Shown in pieces: positions 26,151 through 35,076 of a stretch of DNA of 64,000 nucleotides. The translations under genes and the position numbers were made by a program. Each line of letters starts with the position of its first letter. Positions within the stretch are counted from its first letter, which is position 1. This stretch comes from JALYXV01 sp963733505 (GTDB lineage Bacteria > Actinomycetota > Acidimicrobiia > Acidimicrobiales > Palsa-688): assembly GCA_963733505.1 (NCBI GenBank), contig CAVTDW010000017.1, positions 134,436 to 198,435 of the forward strand, given 5' to 3'. The notes beneath the pieces were generated by a model that was given only the letters and a program-made list of their open reading frames with translations, had not been told where the DNA came from and did not search any database.

Positions 26151-28068
26151 CGTGTGCTCCTCCGGCGTTGCTTGTTGGTTGCGCTGTTGGTTGCGTCAAC
26201 CTAGGCCGAGCACGTATCGGGAGCATTTCCGACCGGTGAACGCTGCCGCGGCACTGCTGCGGCGACTGGGGTGACACTTGGAAGCGTCGGTGGAGCACCC
26301 ACCACGCCGCCAACGGCAGGCCCAGGCGGAGAAAGCCCCCCGAGGCGATCGGCTGGGTCAGGTCGAAGTCGTGGGTGACCGCAACCCAGTTGGTCATGGT
26401 GGCGACGGTGACCAGAAGACCGACCCACAACAAGGGACGGCCGACGTCGGGGAAGAGCCGGCTCGATCCGGCGGCGAATGCGGAGTCGGTGAGCAGGGCC
26501 CACAGCGTGCCGGTCACGACGGTCACGATCGCAGCCGCAGGGAGGAAGCCACCGAGGATGCGGCTGAGGTAGGCGCCCCGGGCGCCGACGATCCAGGAGA
26601 ACGCCACCAGCGCAACCAGCGCCGACGCAGCGGTCGCCGTGAGGCGACGCCATCGGACAATCAGCACGACGGCGACGACGAGCGTGACCGCGATGTCGAC
26701 CAGTACGCCATCCACGTTCAAGGTCAGTCCCGACCGCCTGGGAATCGCGAGTACGAGGTCCCACGCCCCGATGATGACCACTGCGGCCGCGACCGCTGGC
26801 CGCCGGCCGCGGCGCAACAGGTACAGACCGGCAAGGAAGAGAAGGGCGGCCATGACGATGTCGCCGTTGCGCTGGATTCCGTCGACCGGAAGGTCGAGCG
26901 TGAGGAACGAGACGACTCGGTTGAACTGGTCGAAGATCAGGCTTCCGAGAGACAGCAGAAGCATGATCGCGATCAGGGGCAACGCCAGGACAATCGCACC
27001 GCCGTAGATGAGCCCTTCGTCGTCCTCGGCTTCCTCGGCGCCCCCGATGCCGGCTCCGAGTGGGCCGCGAAGGAGCATCCCCGCCCCGGCGAAGAACGCG
27101 ATGGCAAGCAGCGAGCAGAGGGCGGTCAGCTGCCGGTGGCGGACGATCGCCACCACCGCGGAGTAGTGGGCGACCAGTTCGATCTCCAACTTCACGGCGA
27201 TCAAGATGACGAGGATGACCTTCACCGCGGTGGCGCTCAACTGGCGAAGCGGCATCGCGGTCGCCGTCACCGCCGAGTAGCCCAACTCGAGCACCTCGAC
27301 GGCGGCGCCGATCAGCACGGGGATGATCAGGCTTCTGGTCGTCGAGATGGATGTCCCGACCCCGGCAGGGACGATGTTGATGCCACCGTTGCGTTGGGCG
27401 GCATAGTTCACCCACAACAATCCGCCGAACATCGCGACCGCGGCCATGACCACACCAGCGAGCAACAGCGGGCGCATCCGGCGCCACCAGCGGGGAAACA
27501 TGCTGGTGATTGAGGCCACGATGAGCAGTGCCGGGACGGCCAGATAGCCGGTGCGGACGACGGAGGGACCGAAGCGCAGACCGAGGGCGGGGCCATGAGG
27601 CACGATGAGCTTCCCGCCCAGATCGCTGTTGACCAGCAGAAAGACCGCCGCGACCGTCAGCCGCACGACAATCGACGACAGGGCGGCACCCCACAGCACC
27701 AACGCCCACCCGACGACGAGGGCGACCAAGGTGAAGGGGAGCAGGCTTTGCGGGGCGAACAGGGGGTGGTTGCCCGGCAGGACACTCACGAGTGGCTCCC
27801 GTCGCCATCCGCCTCGGCTGGCGTAGAGCAGGGACAGGTTGACCCCGACGAGAAAGACGATGCCGAGTCGGACGAACCATCGGGCCACCGGCGACGTACC
27901 GTCCAGGCGGAGCCGGCCCACCCGGTACCGGTCCCCGAACAACACCGCCAGTGGCGGCTGGACCACTCCCGCGATGCGTCCAGTCCTCGCATGCCGCTCG
28001 GCACTCTCGCCACCCTCGCTGCCCTCGCTGGCGGGCGGGGTCCCTGGCGTCACTGCGCCCTCGGTCAC
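26137..28068 (-). CDS. Polytopic membrane protein of unknown function
   Basis: The 643-residue product contains about 15 hydrophobic helices spread over its whole length, for example RLGIVFLVGVNLSLLYAS, LLPFTLVALVVGWALVLWG and DIAVTLVVAVVLIVRW. A competing 672-residue ORF in another frame is Arg/Pro-rich and is rejected. The GTG start overlaps the stop of the PQQ-type gene and its end overlaps the glnN start, so it sits in the middle of a three-gene operon. The soluble N-terminus (about 45 residues) is acidic. I recognise no transporter family. Confidence 0.8.
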   Translation of the reverse strand: MTEGAVTPGTPPASEGSEGGESAERHARTGRIAGVVQPPLAVLFGDRYRVGRLRLDGTSPVARWFVRLGIVFLVGVNLSLLYASRGGWRREPLVSVLPGNHPLFAPQSLLPFTLVALVVGWALVLWGAALSSIVVRLTVAAVFLLVNSDLGGKLIVPHGPALGLRFGPSVVRTGYLAVPALLIVASITSMFPRWWRRMRPLLLAGVVMAAVAMFGGLLWVNYAAQRNGGINIVPAGVGTSISTTRSLIIPVLIGAAVEVLELGYSAVTATAMPLRQLSATAVKVILVILIAVKLEIELVAHYSAVVAIVRHRQLTALCSLLAIAFFAGAGMLLRGPLGAGIGGAEEAEDDEGLIYGGAIVLALPLIAIMLLLSLGSLIFDQFNRVVSFLTLDLPVDGIQRNGDIVMAALLFLAGLYLLRRGRRPAVAAAVVIIGAWDLVLAIPRRSGLTLNVDGVLVDIAVTLVVAVVLIVRWRRLTATAASALVALVAFSWIVGARGAYLSRILGGFLPAAAIVTVVTGTLWALLTDSAFAAGSSRLFPDVGRPLLWVGLLVTVATMTNWVAVTHDFDLTQPIASGGFLRLGLPLAAWWVLHRRFQVSPQSPQQCRGSVHRSEMLPIRARPRLTQPTAQPTSNAGGAHDEWK

Positions 28069-30990
28069 GGGGACGCCAATGCGAGGATGTACACGCCGAT
28101 GAATCCGCCGGCCAGCGTGGGAAACAGGAGGCGCCCGTCGGCGCCCGCGAATGAGTCGACACTGAAGGCCGAACCGCCTGGCTCGAAGGCGCCGAGGAAC
28201 CTCCCTGTGGCCAGGTCATAGACGCTCAGGCGATGGTCCAGCTGGGCCGCATCCTCCAGGCGGCCTTGCTCGGCGACGACGAGGCGGTCGCCCACGATGA
28301 CCGGAGGCCCCGCTGGTGGCGTGGCCAGCGGAAGCTCCCACCGCAGCCGTCCGGATCCGGCGTCGAAGACCCGCACGACGTTGTCGCCGCCGATGGCGGC
28401 CACCGATCCTCGAGCGGCGGCGGGACTGGACAGGAACTTCACCGGAACGGCGATCCGCCATTTGATGGCGCCCGTCGTTTCGTCGACGGCCAGGAGGGCC
28501 TCTTCGCCGTTGTGCAACCCGGCCGCGTAGATCGTGCCCTCGTCGTCGGTGAGCGGTCCGAACGCCTCGAAACCGGGCACCTGCCAGCGGACGGTGCCCG
28601 TGGCCCCGCCCAGGCGGGTCAGTCCGCCGACGCCGTACACCACGTCGCCTCCCGCCAGGACGAGGGGGGTGGATCCACCGGGACCGGTTGTGGGGAAGAG
28701 CCATTGGAGTTGGCCCGTTTCGGGGCTCAAGGCGGCCAGGCCCTTACCCGTAATGGGAACGAATACCCGTTCGGGGCCGATTGCGGGGACGTCGACGAAG
28801 CTGGGGGTGCCGAGCGGATAGGTCCACAACCGTCCCGACGGCCCGGTAGCAACGAGGTTGTCGCCATCTCGCGCCAGGACCAACGTGGCCGAGCCGACCA
28901 AGAAGCCGGCCCTCGCCTTGGCGGTCGTCACCGTCTGTACCGGTCCGCGCGGCGGTGCGTCATAGACGGCGTCGCCGGTGGTGAGAAGTAGATCGTTGCC
29001 CCGGAGAACGGGTGCTCGGGCTGGGGAGGAGGGCACAACCCGGAACTCGCCGGTGAACCGGACGCCTCCCGCCGCTGGATCCTGGCGGTCGGGAAAGGCG
29101 AGGATGGTCGTGCGGGGCCAGCCTGAGGCGGCATCAAGGGTGAGGGTCACCAACAGTTGACCGGCGATCATCGTGGGGACCATCGCCGCGCGGGCCCGCA
29201 GGCCCGGGCCGAAGCGTGGTAGTGCCTGAGCCGAACGGCGGGAGCCGTCGGCAAGGGCAAGGCGAACCAGGTTGTCCCGTGTGGCGACGAACACGTCGTC
29301 TCCTACGGCCGTCGCCGGGGAACTCGTTCCTCCGACAGCCGCGCTCCAGCGTTGCCGTCCGGTACTCAGATCGAACGCCCGGATCCGGTTGCCGTCGGGT
29401 ACCAGCACGGTCGAGCCGGAGAGCGTCGAGCCCGCCAGCGCCAGCGGTACGTCCAGAGTGGTCCGGAGGTAGTCGGTCCAGCGGATATGTCCCGTCGTGG
29501 AGTCGAAGGCGGACAGCACGCCTTGGTCGTCGGCGACGACGACGACACTGGAACCGGCAACCGGGCCCGCCGACCATTTGCCCTGGAGGCTGGCGGTCCA
29601 TCGGATGGAGCCCGAAGCGGCCGCAACCGCCCTGACCGTGCCGTCGGTTGTCGTCACGATGACGTCCGAACCGAGGGGGGCCAGGCCCGACGGGGGCGCG
29701 GACAGCGCGGCGTCCCAGCGGGCGCGTCCATCCGCCACGCCGAGGGAATGCAGCCGGCCGTCCTCGGTTGCCACGAGGACGCTATCGCCGACCACGAGCG
29801 GTGCGACCGAGACGACGTCGTCGAAGCTGGCGGCCCATCGGGTGGCCCCATTGGTGGGATCGAGCGCCAGCAGGTGTTTGGCTCCGTCGGGGACGAAGAC
29901 GGTGTCGGCCGCCACGACGGGGCCGGCCGCGGCCGGGACGGCAATTTCGACATCCCATCGGGGCTTGCCTCCGGCGGGGTCGAACGCCGCGACCCGTCCG
30001 TTCTCCTCCTCGACCACCACCAAGGCCTGGCGACCCGCAGGGGGAAACTGGACCAGGCTCACCCGGGTGTCGCTCCAGGCCAGCCGGGAGGGGTCGATCT
30101 CCGCGGTCGCGCGTCGGCGGGAGTGGCGGGCGTGGCGGGCGTGGCGGGCGTGTGTCGGGCGTGCCGGGCGTGGTCGCAGCGGGCGTGGCCGCCGTCGATG
30201 TGTCCGTCGCGGCGGGCGTTGGCGGGCCGAGATTGATGCCCGGCCCGTGCACGCTCTGGAGCTCCTCGTCGACATGCACGCTGGCGGTCGGGGCGTCGAA
30301 ATGATCCCGCACTTCGCCCAGTCCCGGGCACAACCACCGATCCACCATGGTCGGAAACGGCGGTTGGTTCGGGGACGATTCCAGCGCGTCGTCGTGCAGA
30401 TGCGCGCACCCAGTCTGCCGTTGGCCCGCGACAGTGAGGCTCTCGATGCCGACGACCCGCGTGGTCACCGAGAGGTCAGCGGCGGGCGAGTCCCGCTTGC
30501 CACGCCACGTAAAGGTGTGGCCTGGCTGCACGGGAAGCTCGAGCTGGACCTGCGGGGGCGTGAACCGGGAAAACGTCCCGGACTGGCGGTACCCGACCAT
30601 GACCAGCCGGTTGTTCTGCTTTGCCTGGAAGCGGATCTCGTCGTGGGGGTTCCCTCGTCCGAGGTAGTTGTCGACGTGCACATCGAGCAATGGCCCTCGG
30701 ACGCCGATGGCTACCGCCGTGGTAGCCACCCGAATGGTTGCCGTCCCGGTTGGAGTGCCGTTGGTGACGTCTTGATACACCCATGTCGTTCCTGGCGCGT
30801 CGGGAACAAGGCGGTCGAGCAGACTCGTGCTGGCTGCTCGAGCGGAGCGCACTGCCACCCCGACCAAGCCCACGGCCACCAGCGTGACGATTACCCAGCT
30901 GGCGATGGTGCGCATCGCCGTTCGCGTCCGAGTCGGCGTGCTGGCGCTGGCAGGGGACGACAGGATCGGTTGTCCGGTCAGTTCGGTCAC
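28065..30990 (-). CDS. Membrane-anchored PQQ-type beta-propeller protein (one frameshift in a low-complexity linker)
   Basis: Two segments belong together. The first (30990 to about 30180) has an N-terminal transmembrane anchor (MRTIASWVIVTLVAVGLVGV; the ATG at 30915 is the likely start) and a domain of about 230 residues with several Cys and His. The second (about 30120 to 28065) is a beta-propeller with repeated PQQ-like blades such as VAAFDPAGGKPRWDVEI and LLALDPTNGATRWAASF. Between them lies a Thr/Pro/Ala-rich linker encoded by 9-bp repeats, and one surplus base there breaks the frame. No catalytic PQQ-dehydrogenase residues are evident, so a scaffold, BamB-like or sensor role is more likely than an enzyme. 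Confidence 0.75.
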
Positions 30991-31082
30991 GCCCGCCCCC
31001 GCCGCGATCAGCCTTGGCAGAGAGTATCTCCGCCGGTCACGCCGTCATAGGGCAGACGACGAGGTGCCAGGATTTGTCATTG

Positions 31083-31778
31083 ATGGGAGCCTGGGCCGAG
31101 CGGTTCGTCGCAGAGGTCGAGCATGCCCTCGCGGTGGCGGCTGTGCCGGGCGAGGTCGAGGCGATGAGCGCCTACCTGCGAGGCCAGTTCCCGTTCCTTG
31201 GAGTGCGGGCGACCGGGCAGCGAGTCGCGATCCGGGCGGCCCTGGTAGAAGCGGGACGACCCGTCGACGAGAACGAGGTGCGAACCGCAATCGACCTCCT
31301 CTGGGCCCGGCCGGAACGTGAGTACCGCCACGTCGGCTGCGACCTAGCCGGCCGCTTCGCTTCCAAGGCGTCACCTGGTTTCGCCGATCACGCCGCCTCC
31401 TGGATAACGGCCGACCCGTGGTGGGATACCTGCGATGCGCTCGCCCGCCGCTGCGTCGGCGTGGTGGTCCGGCGCCACCCGGCGCTGCGTTCGGTGATGG
31501 ATCGGTGGCTGGCCGGCGACAACATGTGGCTCACCCGCAGCGCCATCATCCACATGGGTGGTTGGCGGGACGCGATCGACCGAGACTGGGTATTCGCCGC
31601 CTGCCTGGCCCGCGCTGGGGACACGGACTTCTTCATTCGCAAGGCGATCGGCTGGATCTTGCGTGACCTGGCTTGGGTCGATGCGCCCGCCGTCGTTGGT
31701 TTCGTCGACGGACCGGGCGCCGTCCTCTCGAATCTGTCGAAGCGCGAGGCGCTCAAGAATGTCCTCAACCATGCCTAG
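31083..31778 (+). CDS. AlkD-like DNA alkylation repair glycosylase
   Basis: From the ATG at 31083 the protein has 231 residues and is all-helical. Hallmarks of the AlkD/HEAT-like DNA glycosylases are present: FPFLGVRATGQRVAIRA, REYRHVGCDLAGRF, ITADPWWDTCDALA, DNMWLTRSAIIHM and DTDFFIRKAIGWILRDLAW. AlkD removes positively charged N3- and N7-alkylpurines, with the catalytic Asp near the WWD segment and a conserved Arg. An open extension upstream to 31014 has no better start. It is divergent from the PQQ-type operon. Confidence 0.88.
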   Translation: MGAWAERFVAEVEHALAVAAVPGEVEAMSAYLRGQFPFLGVRATGQRVAIRAALVEAGRPVDENEVRTAIDLLWARPEREYRHVGCDLAGRFASKASPGFADHAASWITADPWWDTCDALARRCVGVVVRRHPALRSVMDRWLAGDNMWLTRSAIIHMGGWRDAIDRDWVFAACLARAGDTDFFIRKAIGWILRDLAWVDAPAVVGFVDGPGAVLSNLSKREALKNVLNHA

Positions 31779-31855
31779 GTGCGTCGGTCGGCGCCGCGTT
31801 TCGGCTCATGCTCGGTGGGTAGGGAAAGTCGCAACTCCGACGAAAGGAATCAGTC

Positions 31856-32014
31856 ATGGCGGATGGCACTGAGGGCACGCACGTTCCGGGTCAGGCGCGG
31901 GGCGAGGACCACGACAGCGACGAGGAAACCCACCCCCAAGGCCCCACCGGCCGCCCCGCCGGCCAGGTCGAAGGCGACATGATGGACCCGGATAAGGCTG
32001 CCGGAATCATGTAG
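31856..32014 (+). CDS. Small acidic hydrophilic protein (52 residues)
   Basis: An ATG preceded by AAAGGAA (31842-31848) opens a 52-codon frame ending in TAG. The product is rich in Gly, Asp, Glu and Pro (for example GEDHDSDEETHPQGP) and looks intrinsically disordered, with no membrane segment. A good Shine-Dalgarno and clean start and stop support it. The short length and lack of a recognised family keep the call tentative. It lies between the AlkD-like gene and the zinc operator. Confidence 0.4.
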   Translation: MADGTEGTHVPGQARGEDHDSDEETHPQGPTGRPAGQVEGDMMDPDKAAGIM

Positions 32015-32067
32015 AGCAACCATCGTTCTCGAAATCATCGAGGACGATCGAAGTTAAAGATGAGGAT

Positions 32068-32100
32068 GGTTCCCATTATAACCTGGTTGTAATGGGAACC
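32068..32100. promoter_or_regulatory. 33-bp palindromic operator, probable Zur/Fur-family site
   Basis: Arms GGTTCCCATTATAAC (32068-32082) and GTTGTAATGGGAACC (32086-32100) are inverted repeats with one mismatch around a 3-bp centre. The site ends 13 bp before the first ATG of the zinc-binding protein gene. A Fur-family regulator is encoded at the end of the same locus. AT-rich arms flanking a short centre are typical of Fur/Zur operators. The exact match to a known actinobacterial Zur box is not perfect, so regulator identity is inferred from context. Confidence 0.7.
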
Positions 32101-32113
32101 GTTCTCGATTATT

Positions 32114-33058
32114 GTGACGCACATGGTGAGCCGCATCCCCCGCGTCGCGTGCCGTCGGGTGGCTGCAATCGTCGGCGTCGTCCTCTTGGCGGGAGCCTGT
32201 TCGTCCAGTTCCGCCCACCCAGCCGTGGCGCCCGGCAAGATCCTGCATATCGTGGCGGGCGAGAACTTTTGGGGCAGCATTGTGTCGCAGCTGGTGGGCC
32301 AGAAGGGCGAGATCACCAGCGTCCTGACCGACCCGGGCGCAGACCCGCACAACTTCGAGTCCAGCGCCACCAACGCCCGAGCCTTCGCGGACGCCGATTA
32401 CGTCGTGCTCAATGGGGCGGGATACGACGCGTGGGGAAACAAGCTGCTCGGCGCCAATCCCAATCCAAAGCGCCGAGTGCTGACCGTTGCCGACCTCTTG
32501 GGCAAAAAGGAAGGCGACAACCCGCACTTCTGGTACCAGCCGGACTATGTGGCGCAGGTCGTCGATCGAGTGACCGCCGACCTGAAGAACATGGACCCCG
32601 GCGACGCCGCCTACTTCGACGTCCAGCGGGCGGCGTTGAACGCCGCGTTCGCTCCCGATCGTGCTCGCCTCGACGCAATCAAGGGCCACTTCTCGGGCAC
32701 ACCGGTTGCGTCGACCGAGTCGATCTTCGTCTATCTGAGCGACTACCTGGGGCTGCGACTGGTGTCGCCGACTGACTTCATGAACGCCATCGCCGAAGGC
32801 AATGATCCGCCCGCGCCGTCGGTGGCGCGCTTCCATGACCTGCTCACCAACAAGGAGGCCAAAGTCCTCGTCTACAACCGGCAGACCTCGACGGAGGTGA
32901 CCACGAACCTTCAGAACCTGGCCCGCGGTAGTGGCATCCCCGTCGTTGGCGTCACCGAGACAGTGGTGCCGCCGGCCACCCCCTTCCAGGCCTGGTTTGG
33001 CGCGGAGCTGCTCGACCTGCAGAATGCCCTGAACTCAACGGTTACTGGCGGCGGCTGA
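32114..33058 (+). CDS. znuA: Zinc (metal) ABC transporter substrate-binding lipoprotein
   Basis: The 314-residue protein has a lipoprotein signal (hydrophobic run ending in VLLAGACSS). It has the fold of cluster A-I metal-binding proteins: HIVAGENFWGSIVSQLVG, then the ligand His in TDPGADPHNFESS. A second His lies in NPHFWYQPDYV, a Glu in VASTESIFVYLSDYLGL, and a C-terminal GVTETVVPPATPFQAWF block follows. The His-rich loop of classical ZnuA is missing. Two ATG codons (32114, 32123) are possible starts. With the downstream permease, the Fur-family gene and the palindrome in front, uptake of zinc (or manganese) is the likely role. Confidence 0.88.
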   Translation: MTHMVSRIPRVACRRVAAIVGVVLLAGACSSSSAHPAVAPGKILHIVAGENFWGSIVSQLVGQKGEITSVLTDPGADPHNFESSATNARAFADADYVVLNGAGYDAWGNKLLGANPNPKRRVLTVADLLGKKEGDNPHFWYQPDYVAQVVDRVTADLKNMDPGDAAYFDVQRAALNAAFAPDRARLDAIKGHFSGTPVASTESIFVYLSDYLGLRLVSPTDFMNAIAEGNDPPAPSVARFHDLLTNKEAKVLVYNRQTSTEVTTNLQNLARGSGIPVVGVTETVVPPATPFQAWFGAELLDLQNALNSTVTGGG

Positions 33059-33128
33059 CCACGATGCCGTACGCCAAGGCCACCGAGGCGCCGAACCACA
33101 GCCCCGGACGACCGCAGCGACCCAGCGA

Positions 33129-34040
33129 ATGATTCTCGCGGCCACGGCCCCCCATCCGACCTGGAACGTGATCCACGACGCCCACCAGCTCTTTCATTAC
33201 CCCTTCATGCGCCACGCCTTTGCGGCCGGCACGATCGTGGCGGTCCTCGCCGGTGTCGTCGGCTATTTCGTGGTGCTCCGCCAATCGTCATTCGCCGCCC
33301 ACGCGCTCTCCGAGATCGGCTTTGCGGGGGCGAGTGGGGGGGTGGCGTTCGGATTCAGCGCTGTCTACGGGTTGCTCGGAATGAGCCTGATCGGCGCCGC
33401 CCTCATCGGCGCCCTGGGCAAGCGCCTCCGCGGCCGTGACGCCGTCATCGGCAGCGTGCTGGCCTTTTGCCTCGGGCTCGGCTCCTACTTCTTGACCCGC
33501 TACAAAGGCAATGCGTCGGGGGCGTTCAGCCTGCTGTTCGGCCAGATTCTCGGGATCAGCGTGCGCGACGTGTGGATCATCGCCATCTGCGGCGTCGTCA
33601 CCGTCGGCCTGGTGGGCGTCCTCTTTCGGCCGCTGCTGTTCGCCTCGCTCGACGAGGACGTCGCCGAAGCACGCGGCGTGCCGGTACGCGCCCTGTCGGT
33701 CGCATTTCTGATCATCGTCGCGGTCGCCGTCACCGCGGCCGTCCAAGTGGTCGGTGTCCTGTTGATCTTCAGCCTCCTCGTCATCCCGGGGGCCATCGCG
33801 GAACGTCTGTGCCGCACCGCGGGGCGGGGGATCGCGCTCTGCGTCGTCACCTCGATCGTGTTTGTCTGGAGCGGACTCACGATCACCTACTACACGAACC
33901 TCCCGGTCGGGTTCCTGATCACCAGCTTTGCCTTCGTCGCGTACCTGCTGGTGCGGCTGATGCCCAGCATTCGAGCCGCCCGGCCGATCGAGGAGGGCCA
34001 CCAGACGAACGCCCCGAACCCCGTACCCTCGAACACGTAA
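33129..34040 (+). CDS. znuB: Zinc/manganese ABC transporter permease (ABC-3 family)
   Basis: The 303-residue protein has eight or nine membrane helices and ABC-3 signatures. Examples are YPFMRHAFAAGTIVAVLAG, VLRQSSFAAHALSEIGFAG, LFGQILGISVRDVW and ASLDEDVAEARGVPVRAL, the last being the loop that contacts the ATPase. It starts 70 bp after the binding-protein gene. No ATP-binding protein gene lies between, before or after it in the locus, which is unusual because the ATPase normally sits next to the permease. Confidence 0.9.
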   Translation: MILAATAPHPTWNVIHDAHQLFHYPFMRHAFAAGTIVAVLAGVVGYFVVLRQSSFAAHALSEIGFAGASGGVAFGFSAVYGLLGMSLIGAALIGALGKRLRGRDAVIGSVLAFCLGLGSYFLTRYKGNASGAFSLLFGQILGISVRDVWIIAICGVVTVGLVGVLFRPLLFASLDEDVAEARGVPVRALSVAFLIIVAVAVTAAVQVVGVLLIFSLLVIPGAIAERLCRTAGRGIALCVVTSIVFVWSGLTITYYTNLPVGFLITSFAFVAYLLVRLMPSIRAARPIEEGHQTNAPNPVPSNT

Positions 34041-34108
34041 CGAGCGAGTCGAGTGAGCGCCGAACACGTCGACTCTGCGATCCGGAGGAACACCTATGAG
34101 CAGACAAC

Positions 34109-34565
34109 GTGGCTGACCGCACCGCTACCATCGACGGGCTGCACCCCGAAGTCGCGGTGCGGCTGGCCAAGGTGGAGCAGCGCTATACGGCATCGCGGCG
34201 AGCTTTGGTCGAGACCCTCGCGGCGGCCGGCCGGCCCCTGAGCATCCCGGAGATACTCGCCGCTACGCCGGCCATCCCCCAGAGTTCGGCCTATCGCAAC
34301 GTCACGGCCCTCATCGATGCCAAGGCCCTCCGCCGGGTGGCCGGTAGCGACGACCACGGCCGCTTCGAACTGGCCGAGGACCTGGCCGGCCACCACCACC
34401 ACCTCATCTGCGAATCGTGCGGCCAGGTCGTCGACGTCGCCGCCTCGCCCCGCCTGGAGCGGGCGCTCGCCGAGGCCGCCCGTGTCGCCGAGGAAGAGAC
34501 GGGATTCACCGTCGACGACCACCGCATGGACCTCGTAGGAACCTGCCGCGACTGCCGGGACCTGA
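34109..34565 (+). CDS. Fur-family metal-dependent regulator, probable Zur
   Basis: The first 151 residues are a complete Fur-family protein. They comprise a winged helix (RRALVETLAAAGRPLSIPEILAAT then SSAYRNVTALIDAKALRRV), the regulatory metal site HHHHLICESCGQVVDV, and a second CxxC in GTCRDCRD for the structural zinc. The frame then runs on to 34999 through unrelated Arg-rich sequence. Deleting one C at 34561-34562 gives a TGA directly after GTCRDCRD, a normal length for the family, so I end it there. Start is a GTG at 34109. It most likely controls the zinc operon through the palindrome at 32068-32100. Confidence 0.8.
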
Positions 34566-35014
34566 CCACCCGGCGTGGACGGGTCGCCCGCTGGCAGCAC
34601 CCAGTCGGCTCGGTCGGAGGATCGATCCACCGCGCGGTCCGGCCCCTGGTTGACGTCGGTCCGAACCAGGCGTACGACCAGGTCGAGTCCGCTCGACGGC
34701 TGCGGCGACGCCCCGACCAGCTTGGCCTTCCTCGAGGGCTCCATCATCCGATGCTACGGGGGCGCCCCCGTCGCAGCCACCAGTCGGTCGCGACCGGCGG
34801 TCGCCAACAGGGCCCCGGAGGAGTGCCTGCGCGAGGTGAACAGTTGGGTGCCGGTGCCGGTCTCGACGATATGGCGCCTGGCATGAATAAGACCCCCCGG
34901 GTAGCGCGTCCGTCGTTTACAGGGTTCGGATCGGAGGCGTCCGCCGGTCGCTCGACATCTGCCCGAATTGTCGTCCTTCATTTCTACCCATGTGGCTAAT
35001 GTTTCTGACCGCCG
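34566..35014. other. Stretch without a convincing gene
   Basis: Between the Fur-family gene and the leader of the surface-protein gene no frame on either strand has a credible start, a recognisable domain and actinobacterial codon bias together. A minus-strand frame at 34754-34981 has somewhat protein-like sequence near its end (VETGTGTQLFTSRRHSSG) but no partner domain. This stretch may hold a decayed gene. Confidence 0.4.
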
Positions 35015-35076
35015 GTCGGTGCACAGTCACGCCGAGGGCGAGTACCACGCTCGCGACGGAAGGCAGGAGCGAAAAG
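35015..35076 (+). promoter_or_regulatory. Conserved 5' leader of surface-protein gene 1
   Basis: The 62 bp before the ATG at 35077 are almost the same as those before the paralogous gene (59550-59611). They share GGTGCACAGT, ACGCCGAGGGCGAGTA and GAAGGCAGGAGCGAAAAG. A hairpin with stem GCGAG/CTCGC (35038-35042 and 35050-35054) has an identical stem in both copies but a different 7-nt loop, which suggests RNA structure is being kept. The GGAG at 35066-35069 is the ribosome binding site. A riboswitch-like or translational control role is inference. Confidence 0.5.

Noticed and set aside
26201..28219. A 672-codon minus-strand frame overlapping the polytopic membrane protein.
   Set aside because: It is Arg/Pro/His-rich and has no domains, while the frame at 26137-28068 gives well-formed membrane helices and couples to both neighbours.
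31856..31890. Similarity between the start of the small acidic ORF (MADGTEG) and the start of surface protein 1 (MAEGTDG).
   Set aside because: Only seven residues match and the rest differ; the likeness is probably chance.
35015..35076. Calling the shared leader a c-di-GMP-I riboswitch outright.
   Set aside because: GCACAG and a GACG/AAGGC-like segment flank a hairpin, but the diagnostic GGCAAACC and the tetraloop receptor are not present. The resemblance is too weak without a covariance search.
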